A stretch of 64,000 bases of DNA from Gigantopelta aegis (Eukaryota; Mollusca; Gastropoda; Neomphalida; Peltospiridae). Under the pieces are notes generated by a model. The model was not told the DNA's origin, did not search any database, and saw nothing but the letters and a program-made list of their open reading frames with translations. The stretch covers positions 61,066,531 to 61,130,530 of the forward strand of contig NC_054701.1 in assembly GCF_016097555.1 (NCBI RefSeq), read 5' to 3'. A program made the position numbers and the translations under genes. Shown here in pieces: positions 52,751-63,834 of this stretch (positions are counted from its first letter, which is position 1; each line of letters begins with the position of its first letter).

Positions 52751-53228
52751 TATTACATAAAAGGGATATTTTAACAACAGCGACAAGTTGCAGCAAACAA
52801 CGGATCTTCACACCTTCTGGAATACTTATACCCATTCAGTCATGACATCTCCACTATGAATCAGTTAAGAAAGTATGATTCTGGAATGCATCTAATTGCC
52901 TCTGGACAGACTAAGCTTGGCATTTGTAGATTCACTTACTATGAATAATCAGAAACAGAAACAGAAACAGAATGTTTATTACGACTCAGGCCGTTATACA
53001 ACGGCATATGAGGTTCATGCAATACACAATATAATACACTGCATGAGTAGGAATTAAATAATTAAATGGAAAATGAAAACAAACTTATTGAGAACGGTTA
53101 AATGAATCCATCTCAGTTCCACATTATTTAGCAGTACAAATGGTAAAAAAGAAACAACACACGTTTTAATGACTATATATGTGGCAACATGTAATCGCTT
53201 TTCTCAACTCCCTTGTGTGACTGTTCAA

Positions 53229-53272
<44 letters not shown>

Positions 53273-53335
53273 AAGTCGAACTTCGATAACTCGATATTGA
53301 AGGGGACGAGGACATAGGAGTTCTAGTTTTCAAAA
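53229..53335. repeat. (CA)n plus fragment of a Tigger-like end
   Basis: About 20 CA units are followed by AAAGTCGAACTTCGATAACT, which resembles the end of a pogo-type MITE. The partner end is not seen. Confidence 0.6.
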
Positions 53336-53514
53336 TTAATATATAAGAGTTTATTGAAACTGCATTGTAGCTGGTTGCAGCTAGTTTATTTCGCTTAATA
53401 TTGTAAGAAGTGTACAAAAAGGATCACCCAGATGAATTTGAAATATATTCTAGGGCATATAGGTTACATGTATTTATTGACAGAAAAAAAACTGAAAGAA
53501 GAAGGCATTTACAT

Positions 53515-53809
53515 ACATTGTAAGATGTTTTCGACTAATAAAAGAGTTCTACAATTAAACTTACACGTTAAATATATTTTCTTGTTTAGAATATCAGTGT
53601 GTGTATATTCAATGTGTTTCTGGTCGTCTTAATATTTGTATTTTATTTTATTTTTAGGAAATAAAATGAAATTTGACCTAGTACAAATAGTAGAACGATT
53701 AGAAAGACGTTTAATATACAGCCACTAATATGTAATTAGAATCGTTAAAACGTCTCTGTTAGTCGATAACATCTTAAAAATTGCAGCAAACTCAGGAATG
53801 TCCCTTTAA
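53515..53809. mobile_element. TTAA MITE, one end lost
   Basis: The right end CAAACTCAGGAATGTCCCTT and TTAA are intact. The left end is truncated within TGTAAGATGTTTTCGACTAA. Confidence 0.88.
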
Positions 53810-53859
53810 CGGCATCTCTGCACATTTTAACTATGGTTACATATGGTATTGTGACACTG

Positions 53860-54030
53860 GTTCGAAAGAGAGAAAGAGGAAATTCACTGCCGCCATATAG
53901 GTTACTCATAATGAATACAATGCAAGGGATCTTTTATATGTACATTCCCGTAGAAAAGACAGTACATACCACGATCTTTGATATATAAGCCGTGTAGCTG
54001 ATTGGCAAAGCACATACACACCCTAAAATG
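53860..54030 (-). mobile_element. Old SINE remnant
   Basis: AAGGGATCTTTTATATGTAC and CATACCACGATCTTTGATAT match the common body in reverse. Both ends are eroded. Confidence 0.6.
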
Positions 54031-54241
54031 TTAGAATGTGACGGATTTCATACCGCACTGGTTCATATTACGCAAAGTATGTATTATCAAGCACCAGCCC
54101 TCTGGGTGTACGTACACAGGGGACATTCATAAAGTGTTACGTCCAAAACGATGGGGTTGGGGGTTGGACAGAGGTGGTTATAAAGAGCATACTAGTACTG
54201 TGAAATAATGTGTACTGAAATATAGTTTTTGTAGATTTTGT

Positions 54242-54612
54242 TTAAAGGGACATTCCTGAGTTTCCGAAACATAAAATAGTTCTACGATTAAATTTACATA
54301 TTAAATATATTTTCTTGTTTAGAATAGCATTATCTGTATATTTAATGTGTTTCTGGTCGTCTTAATATTTGTAAGAAGCACAAACTGGATTTTGTCGTCA
54401 AATAATTTCGTACGTACGAAAAAATATATTTTAGGAAATAAAATGAAATTTGACCTAGTACAAATATTAGAACGATCAGAAACACGTTTAATATACAGCC
54501 ACTGATATATTATGCAGAAAAGTATATTTGATATGTAATTACAGTCGTTAAAAAGTATCTGTTAGTCGATAACATCTTAAAAATTGCAGCAAACTCAGGA
54601 ATGTCCCTTTAA
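54242..54612. mobile_element. TTAA MITE, near-complete copy
   Basis: TTAA at both borders, ends AAAGGGACATTCCTGAGTTT / AAACTCAGGAATGTCCCTTT, centre AATTTCGTACGTACGAAAAA. Confidence 0.93.
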
Positions 54613-54753
54613 TGTAGCAATGTGGGTTAGTACTGAAATGAAACGTTTGTTTAAAACGTTTAATCACGAAAGTTAAAATTCTTCAGTTCTTATATTTCTT
54701 TACTTTTATGGTGTAAACAAGTTCACCTCCTAATTGTATCCAGTGTACCTTTC

Positions 54754-54935
54754 GGGGCGGAACATAGCCCTGTTATAAAGCACCCGCCTGCTGCGTGGTC
54801 GATTTCGTCAGTGGGCCCACTGGGCTATTTCTCGTTCCAGACAGTGCACCATAACTGGTGTAGCAAAGACGTGATATGTACCAACCAGTCTGTGGGATGC
54901 TGCATATTAAATATCTCTTACTGCTAATCTAGTCC
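54754..54935 (+). mobile_element. SINE type A, 3' truncated
   Basis: GGGGCGGAACATAGCCCTGT head and the first half of the body. Confidence 0.82.
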
Positions 54936-55079
54936 GGGGCTGAAGTGAGTCCTGTGTGAAATCCTTATTTTGACTCTTGATCCTAGTAGGGAACCCATAG
55001 GAGAGTAAAGAAACAAACTTGGGTGGACATCGCAGATCATGGGCAGAAGGGGTTAAATTCAAGATGGCGTCCAAGATGG

Positions 55080-55530
55080 CCGCCATATCATTAAATCAGG
55101 TATAACTTGCCAGGGTATTGAGCTAGATGGATAATTTCAGGGTCAAGGAATTCAATTAAACCATTTTTAATCCCGAGACATTATTACATAATGGCGAAAT
55201 CCAATATGGCTGCCAATACGGCCGCCGCGTCATTGTTCCCTTGTAACTTTTCACATTGAAAAATGATAATTTTTGTGTCTTTACTCAGGTTTTCAGGAAC
55301 AAGGAATCCATTGAGACCATTCCTAATCCCAAGACATTATTACAACATGGCAAAATTCAATATGGTTGACAATATGGCAGCCGCGTCATTGTTCTCTTTT
55401 TGTAACTTTTCACATACTTAGGCTAAATTGACAATTTTTGTGTCTTTACCTAGGTCTTTTGGGTCAAGGAATCCATTGTTACCATTCCTAATCCCAAGAC
55501 ATTATTACAAGTTGGTGAAATCCAATGACA
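55080..55530 (+). repeat. Tandem repeat, three units of about 160 bp
   Basis: Each unit has TCAAGGAATYCATT, CCTAATCCCAAGACATTATT, AAATCCAATATGG and CCGCGTCATTGTTC. The units differ by 10-15 percent by eye. Confidence 0.85.
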
Positions 55531-55756
55531 AGTACAAATAGGCCCCTATAACACTAGTAAGCATGTTGACCTAGACACTGGTTGAACTGATCCTGTATGT
55601 ACTGTACTGAGGGCTGTAGAGTGTAGGCCATGGAAGCTGTGTGTTCAGTTGCAGCACGTTTACACTTATATGTAACCTTCCCATACGACTCACTTATACT
55701 GGTAACAACTCGCAATTTCAAGGCCCGTATGACACTCTCCCTTTTTTTTTTTTACA

Positions 55757-56405
55757 GGATTCCGATGGTGTTTGTGGGATTTCACTGAAGAGGCTCCGAT
55801 CTGAACTTCGTGAGGACTTTAATGTGAATAAGTGCATCATTTGTCAAAAAGACACGGGTGAACCAACATTCAGAATCGCAGAAGAAGATCATAGAAGGCG
55901 CAAAAATTCGAAAGGACATTGTTTCAGAGAGACTAGAAAGGGTTGATCATAATCAGTTTGTGTATCATGTGAACAATAAATGTTATAAATGGTACACACA
56001 TAAGAAGACTCTGAGTCGAAAATTGGTAGCAGAAGCATCGCAACCAGCTGAATCTGCTGCCGTCCAAGAAGAATTCCTCCCTGAACGTAATGAACGCCCT
56101 GCAACAAGGTCCAAACTAACCCATAGATTTCCTCCAGTTGATTCTAGGCCAGCATATGATAAGAAATGCACAATCTGCGGAAATGTGAAACACAAAAATG
56201 AGAGATAAAAATATGACATTTGCGAAGATGAACGAGCGGGAAAGTTCCTGAAAGCTGTAGTTTCCTACAACGCTAAAGACGAAGACGAATGGGCAGATGC
56301 AGCTCGTGAGTGCGCCACAGATGCTGCCTATGATGTTGACTGGTATTCGAGACGTTACTTGTTCTGTCATCATCCTCAAATGAGACATTTTTATGCCGAA
56401 TGCTG
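55757..56405 (+). pseudogene. Cys/His-rich protein fragment, function unknown
   Basis: After a T-tract and an ACAG acceptor-like end, the frames encode NKCIICQKDTGE and then HNQFVYHVNNKCYKWYTHKK, DKKCTICG and CEDERAGKFLKAV. The spaced C-x2-C and H-x4-C pairs suggest zinc binding. A frameshift near 55862 and an in-frame TAA at 56206 break it. From memory, proteins with CIICQ and YHxxxxCY motifs are common and unnamed in invertebrate genomes, but I cannot confirm a family here. It abuts the integrase fragment. Confidence 0.6.
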
Positions 56406-56760
56406 ACGTATGCTCGGTTGGCCAATCCATATGAGGCAAAAAACCAAAGGAACTTGCCAAGGCAGAGGATAGATTTAAAATCCTGCTAGCACGTATTAAG
56501 AAATGGTTAAAACGTCAAGAGACCTATACCATGACACATCAAGAAGACGAAAGTTTCCACATAATACCTATGTTGTGGAAGGTATAGACAGTCACTGGCA
56601 ATCCGACCTGATGGATATGGTCAGTTTGGCTAAATACAATGACAGGGTGAGATACCTCATGGTTATTATTGACCTGTTCTCCGGGTACCAGTGGGTTCTA
56701 CCACTCAAGTCGAAAACGGGAAAAGACGTAGTAGATGCTTTGACAGAACTCTGGATGTAA
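56406..56760 (+). pseudogene. Polinton-type integrase fragment (rve), broken
   Basis: RRKFPHNTYVV, HWQSDLMDM, YLMVIIDLFSGYQWVLPLKS and KTGKDVVDAL are the hallmarks of the retroviral-like integrase core encoded by Polinton/Maverick elements. A frameshift near 56540 separates the upstream region (RIKKWLKRQETYTM). The frame ends at TAA 56758, so the C-terminal third with the remaining catalytic residues is absent. It cannot be a functional integrase. Confidence 0.85.
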
Positions 56761-56764
56761 CCTA

Positions 56765-57295
56765 TTAATGATACAGAGATTGTGTTGTCCAATGCTACCC
56801 TGAATACCCGCGACATAATATATTATTGTACCTTTGCTAAGGGTATACTAAACATATATCAAGTTGAATAATTTGTGTACATTTTTAATTTATGCAACTA
56901 TGAGACTATGTAGTTTGGATGGTCCAAACATCCACACAGTTATGCATGACTGTAGTTAGACATTTCATCCATCGAATACACTGAATGCATTTATTTTACT
57001 TGATGTTTTCCCCTGTATCCATAGCTAAAGTAGGGTAGTGTGTAAGTGTGTCCCTGCATGTGTCCCTCCAGTCTAAATTGTATCCCTCTAGAGTAAATAT
57101 GTGTCCCAGAGTGTGTCCCTGGGCTGGTTGAGTGTGGTCATGAGTGGGAATTTTATTAATCAGATGAGAGGGCAAGTTCATTTATTTTTGGTACTTTTGT
57201 GTGACAGACAGATACAAGTTAAAATGTTAAAATAACACGTGAAAGTCACAGGACGCTGTAGGTGGAAGAAGGTATATAAGTAAAATAGTGTTAAA
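56765..57295. other. No gene seen
   Basis: Non-coding spacer. GTGTCCCT repeats with variations at 57045-57120. Confidence 0.35.
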
Positions 57296-57299
57296 AGCT

Positions 57300-57693
57300 C
57301 GTCATTTGAGGTAGAACCTTTAGAGAAGTAACATGTCGATCAGTACAAATTGTGCGTTTCCGACGTGGATAAGTGGACCCGTTTTGACAAGCTGCAAGCA
57401 GAAGGCAAACTTCAACCTCATTTTCCAGTTCAGCGTGGTGGGAAAAGACAGATGATGTACAGCATGGATCGGTGTCTCGAACTCTACGATCCCACGTGGA
57501 AAAAAGAAAAAGAGGAACAGAACAATCCCCCGGCACCCAATGTGGTCATGGTCTCCCCTACGCAACAGGTGGTGGAGCAGCCAAGGTCGAGCAGAAACGG
57601 AAACAACAACAACAAAGTGATACGGGTTGGAAATCCCCGAAACCGCAGAAACATTTCTAAAAAAGACTATAAAAGGAACTACCTTGGTTAGAT
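57300..57693 (+). pseudogene. Polinton-associated protein, uncharacterised
   Basis: Open from about 57335 to TAG at 57689: QYKLCVSDVDKWTRFDKLQ, LQPHFPVQRGGKRQMMYSMD and a basic C-terminus rich in Arg/Asn. No start Met is evident in frame. A diverged inverted relative occurs at about 61620-61825 (QMMYSMDRFLELYDP), so it belongs to the element rather than to chance. The function is unknown. Confidence 0.6.
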
Positions 57694-57715
57694 ATCGTCA
57701 TTTCATTTAGAGTCA

Positions 57716-58500
57716 TCATGCAGAGCACATGTTCAGAATGGTTTCACATTCTCGAGAAGAGACGCCATGTTAAGACATTTTCAACAAAAACATGGTAACG
57801 GTCTACCACCACCACCACAGCAGCAGCAGCAGCCACCACCACCACAACAACAGCAGCAGCCACCATCACCACCACCACCACAGCAGCAGCAGCCACCACC
57901 ACCACCACCACCACCACAGCAGCAGTAGCAGCAACAGCATCCCCTAAGTTTGTTACGTCCGTTCACCATGATCGTGTCGGGACCAACTTCGTGTGGAAAG
58001 ACATTTTTGGTATACAAACTGCTAAGGTATGGTAACATCTTCCCACCGCCTCAACGCATCATCTGGCTCTACAAACGATGGCAACCCCTCTATGATATCA
58101 TTGGGGAAACCGTTCGAGTGAACTTTGTTCAAAGCATACCTGAGAATTTGGAAAAGGATCGTTATTTGGATCCCAGAGTTAGAAATATCATTGTTTTTGG
58201 ACGACTTGATGTGTATGGTCAATAAAGATTCTCGTATTACCGACCTGTTCACGGAAGGAAGTCACCACAGAAACCTCTCGGTGGTTGCCATCAACCAGAA
58301 CCTCTATTACAGTAAGGACCCGACACAGAGAAGAAACTGCCATTACCTGGCGCTGTTCAACAACCCCGTCGACAAGCAGCAAGTTCTGACGTTGGCACGG
58401 TAGATGTTTCCGGAAAACACTCGTCATTTGATGCAACGGTTTGAGGAAGCTTACACACAGGCCCTACGGGCATCTCTTGGTTGACTTGAAACCGAACATT
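57716..58500 (+). pseudogene. C2H2 finger - Pro/Gln linker - packaging-type ATPase, broken
   Basis: The frame starts with a C2H2-like finger (AMLRHFQQKH), continues through a linker of CCA and CAG runs (Pro and Gln blocks, 57807-57926) and enters an FtsK/HerA-type DNA-packaging ATPase as found in Polintons and related viruses. Walker A is GPTSCGKT. Further family positions are FPPPQRIIWLYK, DDLM (Walker B), SHHRNLSVVAINQNLYY and NCHYLALFNNP. Breaks include a 2-base loss in the finger relative to the inverted copy, a TAG in the linker near 57927, a frameshift just before Walker B (about 58200) and a TAG at 58401. It is not functional as read. Confidence 0.88.
57807..57930 (+). repeat. (CCA)n/(CAG)n coding microsatellite
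   Basis: Alternating blocks of CCA and CAG form the linker of the ATPase gene. The inverted copy at 61388-61478 is shorter. Confidence 0.93.
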
Positions 58501-58589
58501 GGCGCCTTCGACCTAATGGTTTAAAACTAGACGTGACTGAACAGTATAAAAGCACGAACGTAACGGCGAATATCTCAGAGAAGAGTTGC

Positions 58590-59508
58590 AACCACCGTCG
58601 GAGAAAGAGTTCTACATGCAAATCATGCAAAAGGACGCATTCAAGAGAAATCTACCAGGCATACCATACCTGCCTACGAAAGTGACGACGAAGGAGATGA
58701 TGAGGTAGAACATTATCTGAAAAAAGTCAAGAGGATGCAGTCTTGCGATACGTGTGGGCCGGTATTTAAGGACGGGAGCGACTTGCAGCGACACTTGCGA
58801 TTTAAAACAAGTGAGAGGAGGGAAATGAAGAGCCGTGGGCCGATCTGGAAACCGAAGGCATACGTCTCATGGTGGAACGTGAATTCGACATCAATCATGA
58901 ATATATATTTCGAAAGCAAGAAGAAACGCTACGAAGAAAAAAGCATGTCCCAAGATGCCATCGAAAAACCCCAAAGAACTTTACAATGGAAGTTATTTAA
59001 TGAATGAATGAATGAATGTTTAACGACACCCAAGCACGAAAAATACATCGGCTATTGGGTGTCAAACTATAGTAATGCAAACAAATAAGGTGATGATCAA
59101 CATCAATATAAAAATTCAAGATTTAAATAAAAACAGTGTAAAGAACTGTGCAAAAATACAAATATCACAGATAAATACTGACTTTTACTCGAAATTTCAA
59201 TTTTGTGCTGTATCGGCCATTCTCAAAGAGAATGTTACATCCCTGCACCACGGTGAGGTTACAGCACGCGCAGGGGGAAGTTATTTAAAGACACGTACTC
59301 CCGCTTCCTCACGTATATACATTACTTCGATAAAGGCCCCAACACGAGGGAAATTCTGCAGTCAGTGGATCGTAACAGAGAAGTGAGACCACAGATTCGT
59401 TCTAAATTAAATCAGTATCGTTCCTGGATCAGCGAATATTTGGACAAAGTAGAGGTCGACGATACCGATGATGATTCAAGTACTGACGAAAATGACGAAG
59501 AGAAATGA
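58590..59508 (+). pseudogene. Polinton-associated zinc-finger protein, split by a SINE
   Basis: VKRMQSCDTCGPVFKDGSDL contains a C-x2-C finger start. Another frame continues with EFDINHEYIFRKQEETLR. After the SINE it reads FLTYIHYFDKGPNTREILQS, RSKLNQYRSWISEYLDKV and an acidic end before TGA at 59506. A frameshift lies near 58840. The type D SINE (59000-59275) interrupts it, with GGAAGTTATTTA duplicated. Its role in the element is not known. Confidence 0.7.
59000..59275 (-). mobile_element. SINE type D inserted in the Polinton-like remnant
   Basis: Full reverse copy: GAATGAATGAATGTTTAACG through CCCTGCACCACGGTGAGG and GCACGCGCAGGG. GGAAGTTATTTA lies at 58988-58999 and 59276-59287. Confidence 0.95.
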
Positions 59509-59704
59509 ACACTAATAACATTCACCTGTAGCCATTGATTTTTAATCCAATGTGTGTCCATTTTATATACGTGTTGTACAACAAAATTGATGTTTATTTG
59601 TCACTGTTACAGGCGTTTTTTAATTAAGTGGTAGAGTGTGTTTTTGTAATTTTTGTTTTGTTATTTCGACAGTCGCAGATTTTGAAGGTTATTATCCCTG
59701 TGAT

Positions 59705-59950
59705 AAAACGACCGCTTGATGCGCGATCGATCTAGGATCGATTCCCGTCGGTGGGCCTATTGGGTTATTTCTCGCTCCAGCCAGTGCGCCACGACTAGTA
59801 TACCAAAGGCCATGGTATGTGTTAGCCTGTCTATCAGGTGGTGTATATAAAAGATCCCTTGCTACTCATTGAAAAATGAAGCGGATTTCCTCTCTAAATC
59901 TCTCAAAATCCAATAGCCGATGATTAATAAATCAATGTGCTCTAGTGATT
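59705..59950 (+). mobile_element. SINE type A, head trimmed
   Basis: CGCTTGATGCGCGATCGATC through CAATAGCCGATGATTAATAA. Common body kept, tail truncated at CTCTAGTG. Confidence 0.88.
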
Positions 59951-59959
59951 TTTATGGTT

Positions 59960-61100
59960 GTTCTATCGTCAGGTTTCCGTTGATCACGGAAAAGTAGGTC
60001 ATGACCCCCGGTAGGCCCGTCTACTACTGTCAAGTTAAAATGGTTGTGGCTATGACATCATGTCGCACTTTTGTCAAGTAAAACTGGTTGTGATTATGAC
60101 ACCATGCCGCACATTGGAATAGTCAAATAAACATGGCCTACGGTACGGTTTTTATTTTTTTATTTTTGTTGCGATATGTAAAGTTTAACGGACGCTATTT
60201 TCAAGTCGGAATATTGTAAAAACAAAAGCGAATAGACCTCTTTCACATTCCCATTGCGCATGTGCGCGAAGAGTACCGTCCCTGGCCGAATTGGACGGCA
60301 TCGAGGCTATATACAAATTGGGGGGGCATGATCGAGAGTTGTCACGAGCGTCGTGAGTAGCTTCATAGGAGTTGTGAATCTCAAGCGACTAACGTACGTA
60401 TTTTGTATAAGATGTTAAAATGGCTGCGAAAAACGGTCTACTAAAGTTTACATCGGAATGGTTTAAGACCCAAAGCAGTGAAAGATTAACTTATACGAAG
60501 TCTCTGGAGCCGCCTGTCAAGGGTATTTTAACAGCGCAAAATTAACAGATTCATACAATAAAATTAACTTTAGTGGAATGTGTTCGCTACTTTTAACAAT
60601 TAGAATTATAGTTAAATATTCACGCGGATTTACCAGTGATGTTTAATTCTCCACATGTATCAGTATTTAAAATTTAATAAAATATGCCTTCCCTTCCCCT
60701 AAACCCCCCCAACAAAACCCCTAACTCACACAGACCTTTATCACAGCTCCATTTTCCCCTTATCGTTTCATTAAAAAAAGACAGTCGTACAACTACTAAT
60801 CAATGTTACATGTCTATCCACAAATTATTTATTTATTTATGTATTTATTTATTTATTTACTTATTTATTTATCTTATTTTATTTATTTACTTATTTTATT
60901 TTATTTTCACTATCATTTATATATCAATAATATCTGATATTTACGAAGTTTTAAAACATATATGAGCTGTCACACGCGAAAACCTACAACTTAGCATGAC
61001 GTCAAAAACCTAGTAAACGCGGCTGTTTGCGTTGTTTGTTTTGAAGAATTTAGAAGATGACATCTTCTTCTTTACATGAAGATCAGTTTGAAGTAAACAT
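59960..61100. other. No gene seen
   Basis: A short duplication occurs at 60030-60110 (TCAAGTTAAAATGGTTGTGG, TCAAGTAAAACTGGTTGTG). ATTTATTT low complexity runs over 60826-60905. A 93-codon frame here is that low-complexity tract. Confidence 0.4.
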
Positions 61101-61104
61101 ATAT

Positions 61105-61570
61105 CTGTATATGACCATACACATAAATTTGTCCAACACAATGATATTTCTGACTCTTGGATCCAAACAACGATCCTTTTTCAAATTCTCAGGTATGCAT
61201 TGAACAATTTTCACTCGAACGTTTGCCCCAATGATGTTGTAGAGGGGTGCCATTGTTTGTAGAGCTAGATGATGCGTTGAGGCGGTGGGAAAATTTTATC
61301 ATCACTTAGCAGTTTGTATTCCAAAAATGTGTTTCCACACGAAGTGGGTCCCGACACGATCATTGTGAACGGATGTAACAATCTTTGGGGATGCTGCTGT
61401 GGTGGTGGTGGTTGCTACTGCTGTTGTGGTGGTGGTGGCTGCTGTTGCTACTGGTGTAGTGGTGGTGGTAGACCTTTAGCATGTTTTTGTTGAAAATGCC
61501 TTAACATGGCTTCTGTTCTCAAAAATGTGAAACCACATTCTGAACATGTGCTCTGCATTACGACTCTAAA
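61105..61570 (-). pseudogene. Second copy of C2H2 finger - ATPase, inverted
   Basis: The - strand starts MQSTCSECGFTFLRTEAMLR with a complete C-x2-C-x12-H-x4-H finger. A Pro/Gln linker with two TAG codons follows, then FTMIVSGPTSCGNT, in which the Walker A lysine is replaced by Asn. FPPPQRII and the start of the Walker B strand (NIIVLD) follow. Homology to the + copy stops near 61105. Inactive. Confidence 0.85.
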
Positions 61571-61599
61571 TGAAATGACGATATCTGACCCACGTAGTT

Positions 61600-61825
61600 C
61601 CTTTCATAGTCCGTTTAGAAATGCTTCTGCCGTTTCGGGGCTTTCCAACCCATACCACTTTGTTGTTGTTGTTTTCGTTTCTGCTCGACCTGTTACGTGG
61701 GAAGACCATGACCACATTGGGTGCCGAGGGTTTGTTCTGTTCAACTTTGTGGGATCGTAGAGTTCAAGAAACCGATCCATGCTGTACATCATCTGACTTT
61801 TCTCGGCCACGTTTTGAGATGTGTC
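61600..61825 (-). pseudogene. Second copy of the MMYSMDR protein, inverted
   Basis: SQMMYSMDRFLELYDPTK and, in a shifted frame, the ETKTTTTKWYGLESPE region correspond to the + strand protein at 57300-57693. Only the C-terminal half is present. Confidence 0.7.
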
Positions 61826-61844
61826 CTTTGGTCTGCCACGATTA

Positions 61845-62095
61845 CTAATTGTAGGGTGACCATCTGAGGATGCACGTGTTTTTGGAGAGATCTCTGCCAG
61901 TCCTGAAGTTGACACTGCAGGTGTTGTGGTAAACAGCACCAGCTGCTGGAAGGTCATGCACACTGTTGTTTCTTGTCAGTATTTTGCTTGACCACCAGTC
62001 ATTTCTACTCATAATTTTCTCCATGATTTGTGCTTGGAACTCTATAGTGATTGATATGTTCCTGTTTTCTGCGTGGTGCCGATAAGTATACAATA
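61845..62095 (-). pseudogene. Cys/His-rich protein fragment next to the inverted copy
   Basis: QIMEKIMSRNDWWSSKI, NNSVHDLPAAGAVYHNTCSV and NFRTGRDLSK. The H-x3-C spacing and the VYHNTCSVNF phrase resemble the unnamed Cys/His-rich proteins mentioned for 55757-56405. No start Met or acceptor is certain. The function is unknown. Confidence 0.55.
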
Positions 62096-62099
62096 ATGT

Positions 62100-63830
62100 A
62101 TGTTAACCTACCCACAAAATAGACAACTTATTTTGAAACTGAAAGGAAGCTATGTAGAACGCAGCATTAGCTTGACATCATGGTCATTGGTAATGAATCG
62201 TGTGACCACCATTTGGAGGAATGGATTCATGCACCTAACAGACAATTTTGTTGTAATCGATTTAAATATTCTCCGCATAACTTAAGGGTTACTTATATAC
62301 ATGTATTCTATTTTCACACACTACTGAATGACTGAAATATTGTTTGACAGGAAGTATATTGTATTAATTGTTTGTTTGAAATATAACGCAATTTTAAAGA
62401 CATGAACAGTAACAACAGAAATCTTTTAAAAAGATGCATGTTCAAAGCATGGATTGTGATTGGTTTAAAATGTAAGTTTCAATGATCTTAGGAAGACATA
62501 AACAATAATAAAATAAATTTGCAAACTGTGAAAAAAAACAAAATCACCTTTTTGAAATATTAGATAAAAAATCCCAGCAGCTTTAGTTCTCTTTGAAATC
62601 TTACGTTTGTCAGCTATTTAGAATTTTGACCGCATTATCCGTTTTGCATCACCTGAGAAAATCCTTTTGAAACCAACGGCTACTTATTAAGGTGTAGCAA
62701 AGTATTAATAAATATTTTCAAGAACAGTTGCACGCCATGGCCAGACAGTTTACAATGCCAACCTTGCTGTGATAAATATGCATATGCATTCCAATCACAA
62801 GTAAATGATGTTTAATTGTCACCATTTTGTCGACCAAGACCATTTGCCTCAGAAAATGTGTAATTCATCCGACACCAGCATTTCTCACCGTAACATGCAA
62901 TATATTCACAGCATACAAATACATTGCAAGAACAAAAAGTACTTTATTTTAAACATCATACAATCCAGTAAACAATGGCTTTATGAAGTAAACAATAGAC
63001 TGTTAACGATATGTTGAGCCTCTTCACCTCCGTCCTCCTCGTAACACTGTATAAGTATCATTCTTAATGCTACCATATGGTATTTGAGCTTCAACTTTGT
63101 ATTATAAAAGGACCATTTTGTTGATAAACTGCAAGCTTCAGTGCTCAGCCTCCTGACTAACACTATTCTTCGGGTGACCATTTTGGTGGCCATTTTGCAT
63201 TCAAAATATGGTGCTATGTCCTAGTTAGCCAGATGTTATTATAAATCAAATGTATTACCACGGAAGTCCAATCATGTTTTGGCTTAAGTGGGAAATAGCA
63301 ATTTATATATTTTGACAGCCAATGCGATAAAGTTTTATTTTAACCTTAACCTTGGACCGACATTGACCTTTAAAAGTGGGTATCTCTATCTCTGATATTA
63401 AAGTACAATTCTACTCAGTTTAAGTGCTTTAAAAGTGCTTAAGTGCTTTAAAACACTGTCTAAATATAACCTTTGACCTTGACATCCAAAATCGGGTAGC
63501 CCCCTCTCAAAACAATTACAACTGTGCCAAATTTGGTGCTTTAGGCCAATGTGTCACAAAATTGCCCAAATTTGGACTTAAGCCACTAGATTATACAGTG
63601 AGCTCAGTACGCACAGGTAGGCGGTTACAGGAAGTTTCGTACCCGATTTGTTTCGTCCCCGCACGTTTCTTACACATTACTGTTTTATACCCAAGACGTT
63701 TCGTCCCCTTGTCATTTAATACACATTTTATGATGATTTTACATGCATATTGTTTGGTCTGTCTTAGCTGTTCGCTTGGGGGAACTCTAGCAATATTAAG
63801 GGAATCAGTATTGATGGCGAAGAATATTTA
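62100..63830. other. No gene seen
   Basis: Short frames at 62805 and 63562 show no domain. A local repeat AGTGCTTTAAAAGTGCTTAA lies at 63420-63450. Confidence 0.35.
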
Positions 63831-63834
63831 ATTT

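Noticed and set aside
57781..58038. - strand frame of Cys and Gly blocks.
   Set aside because: Antisense reading of the CCA/CAG linker of the ATPase remnant.
60684..60965. 93-codon frame with LFIYLFIYL.
   Set aside because: Low-complexity ATTT repeat, not a membrane protein gene.
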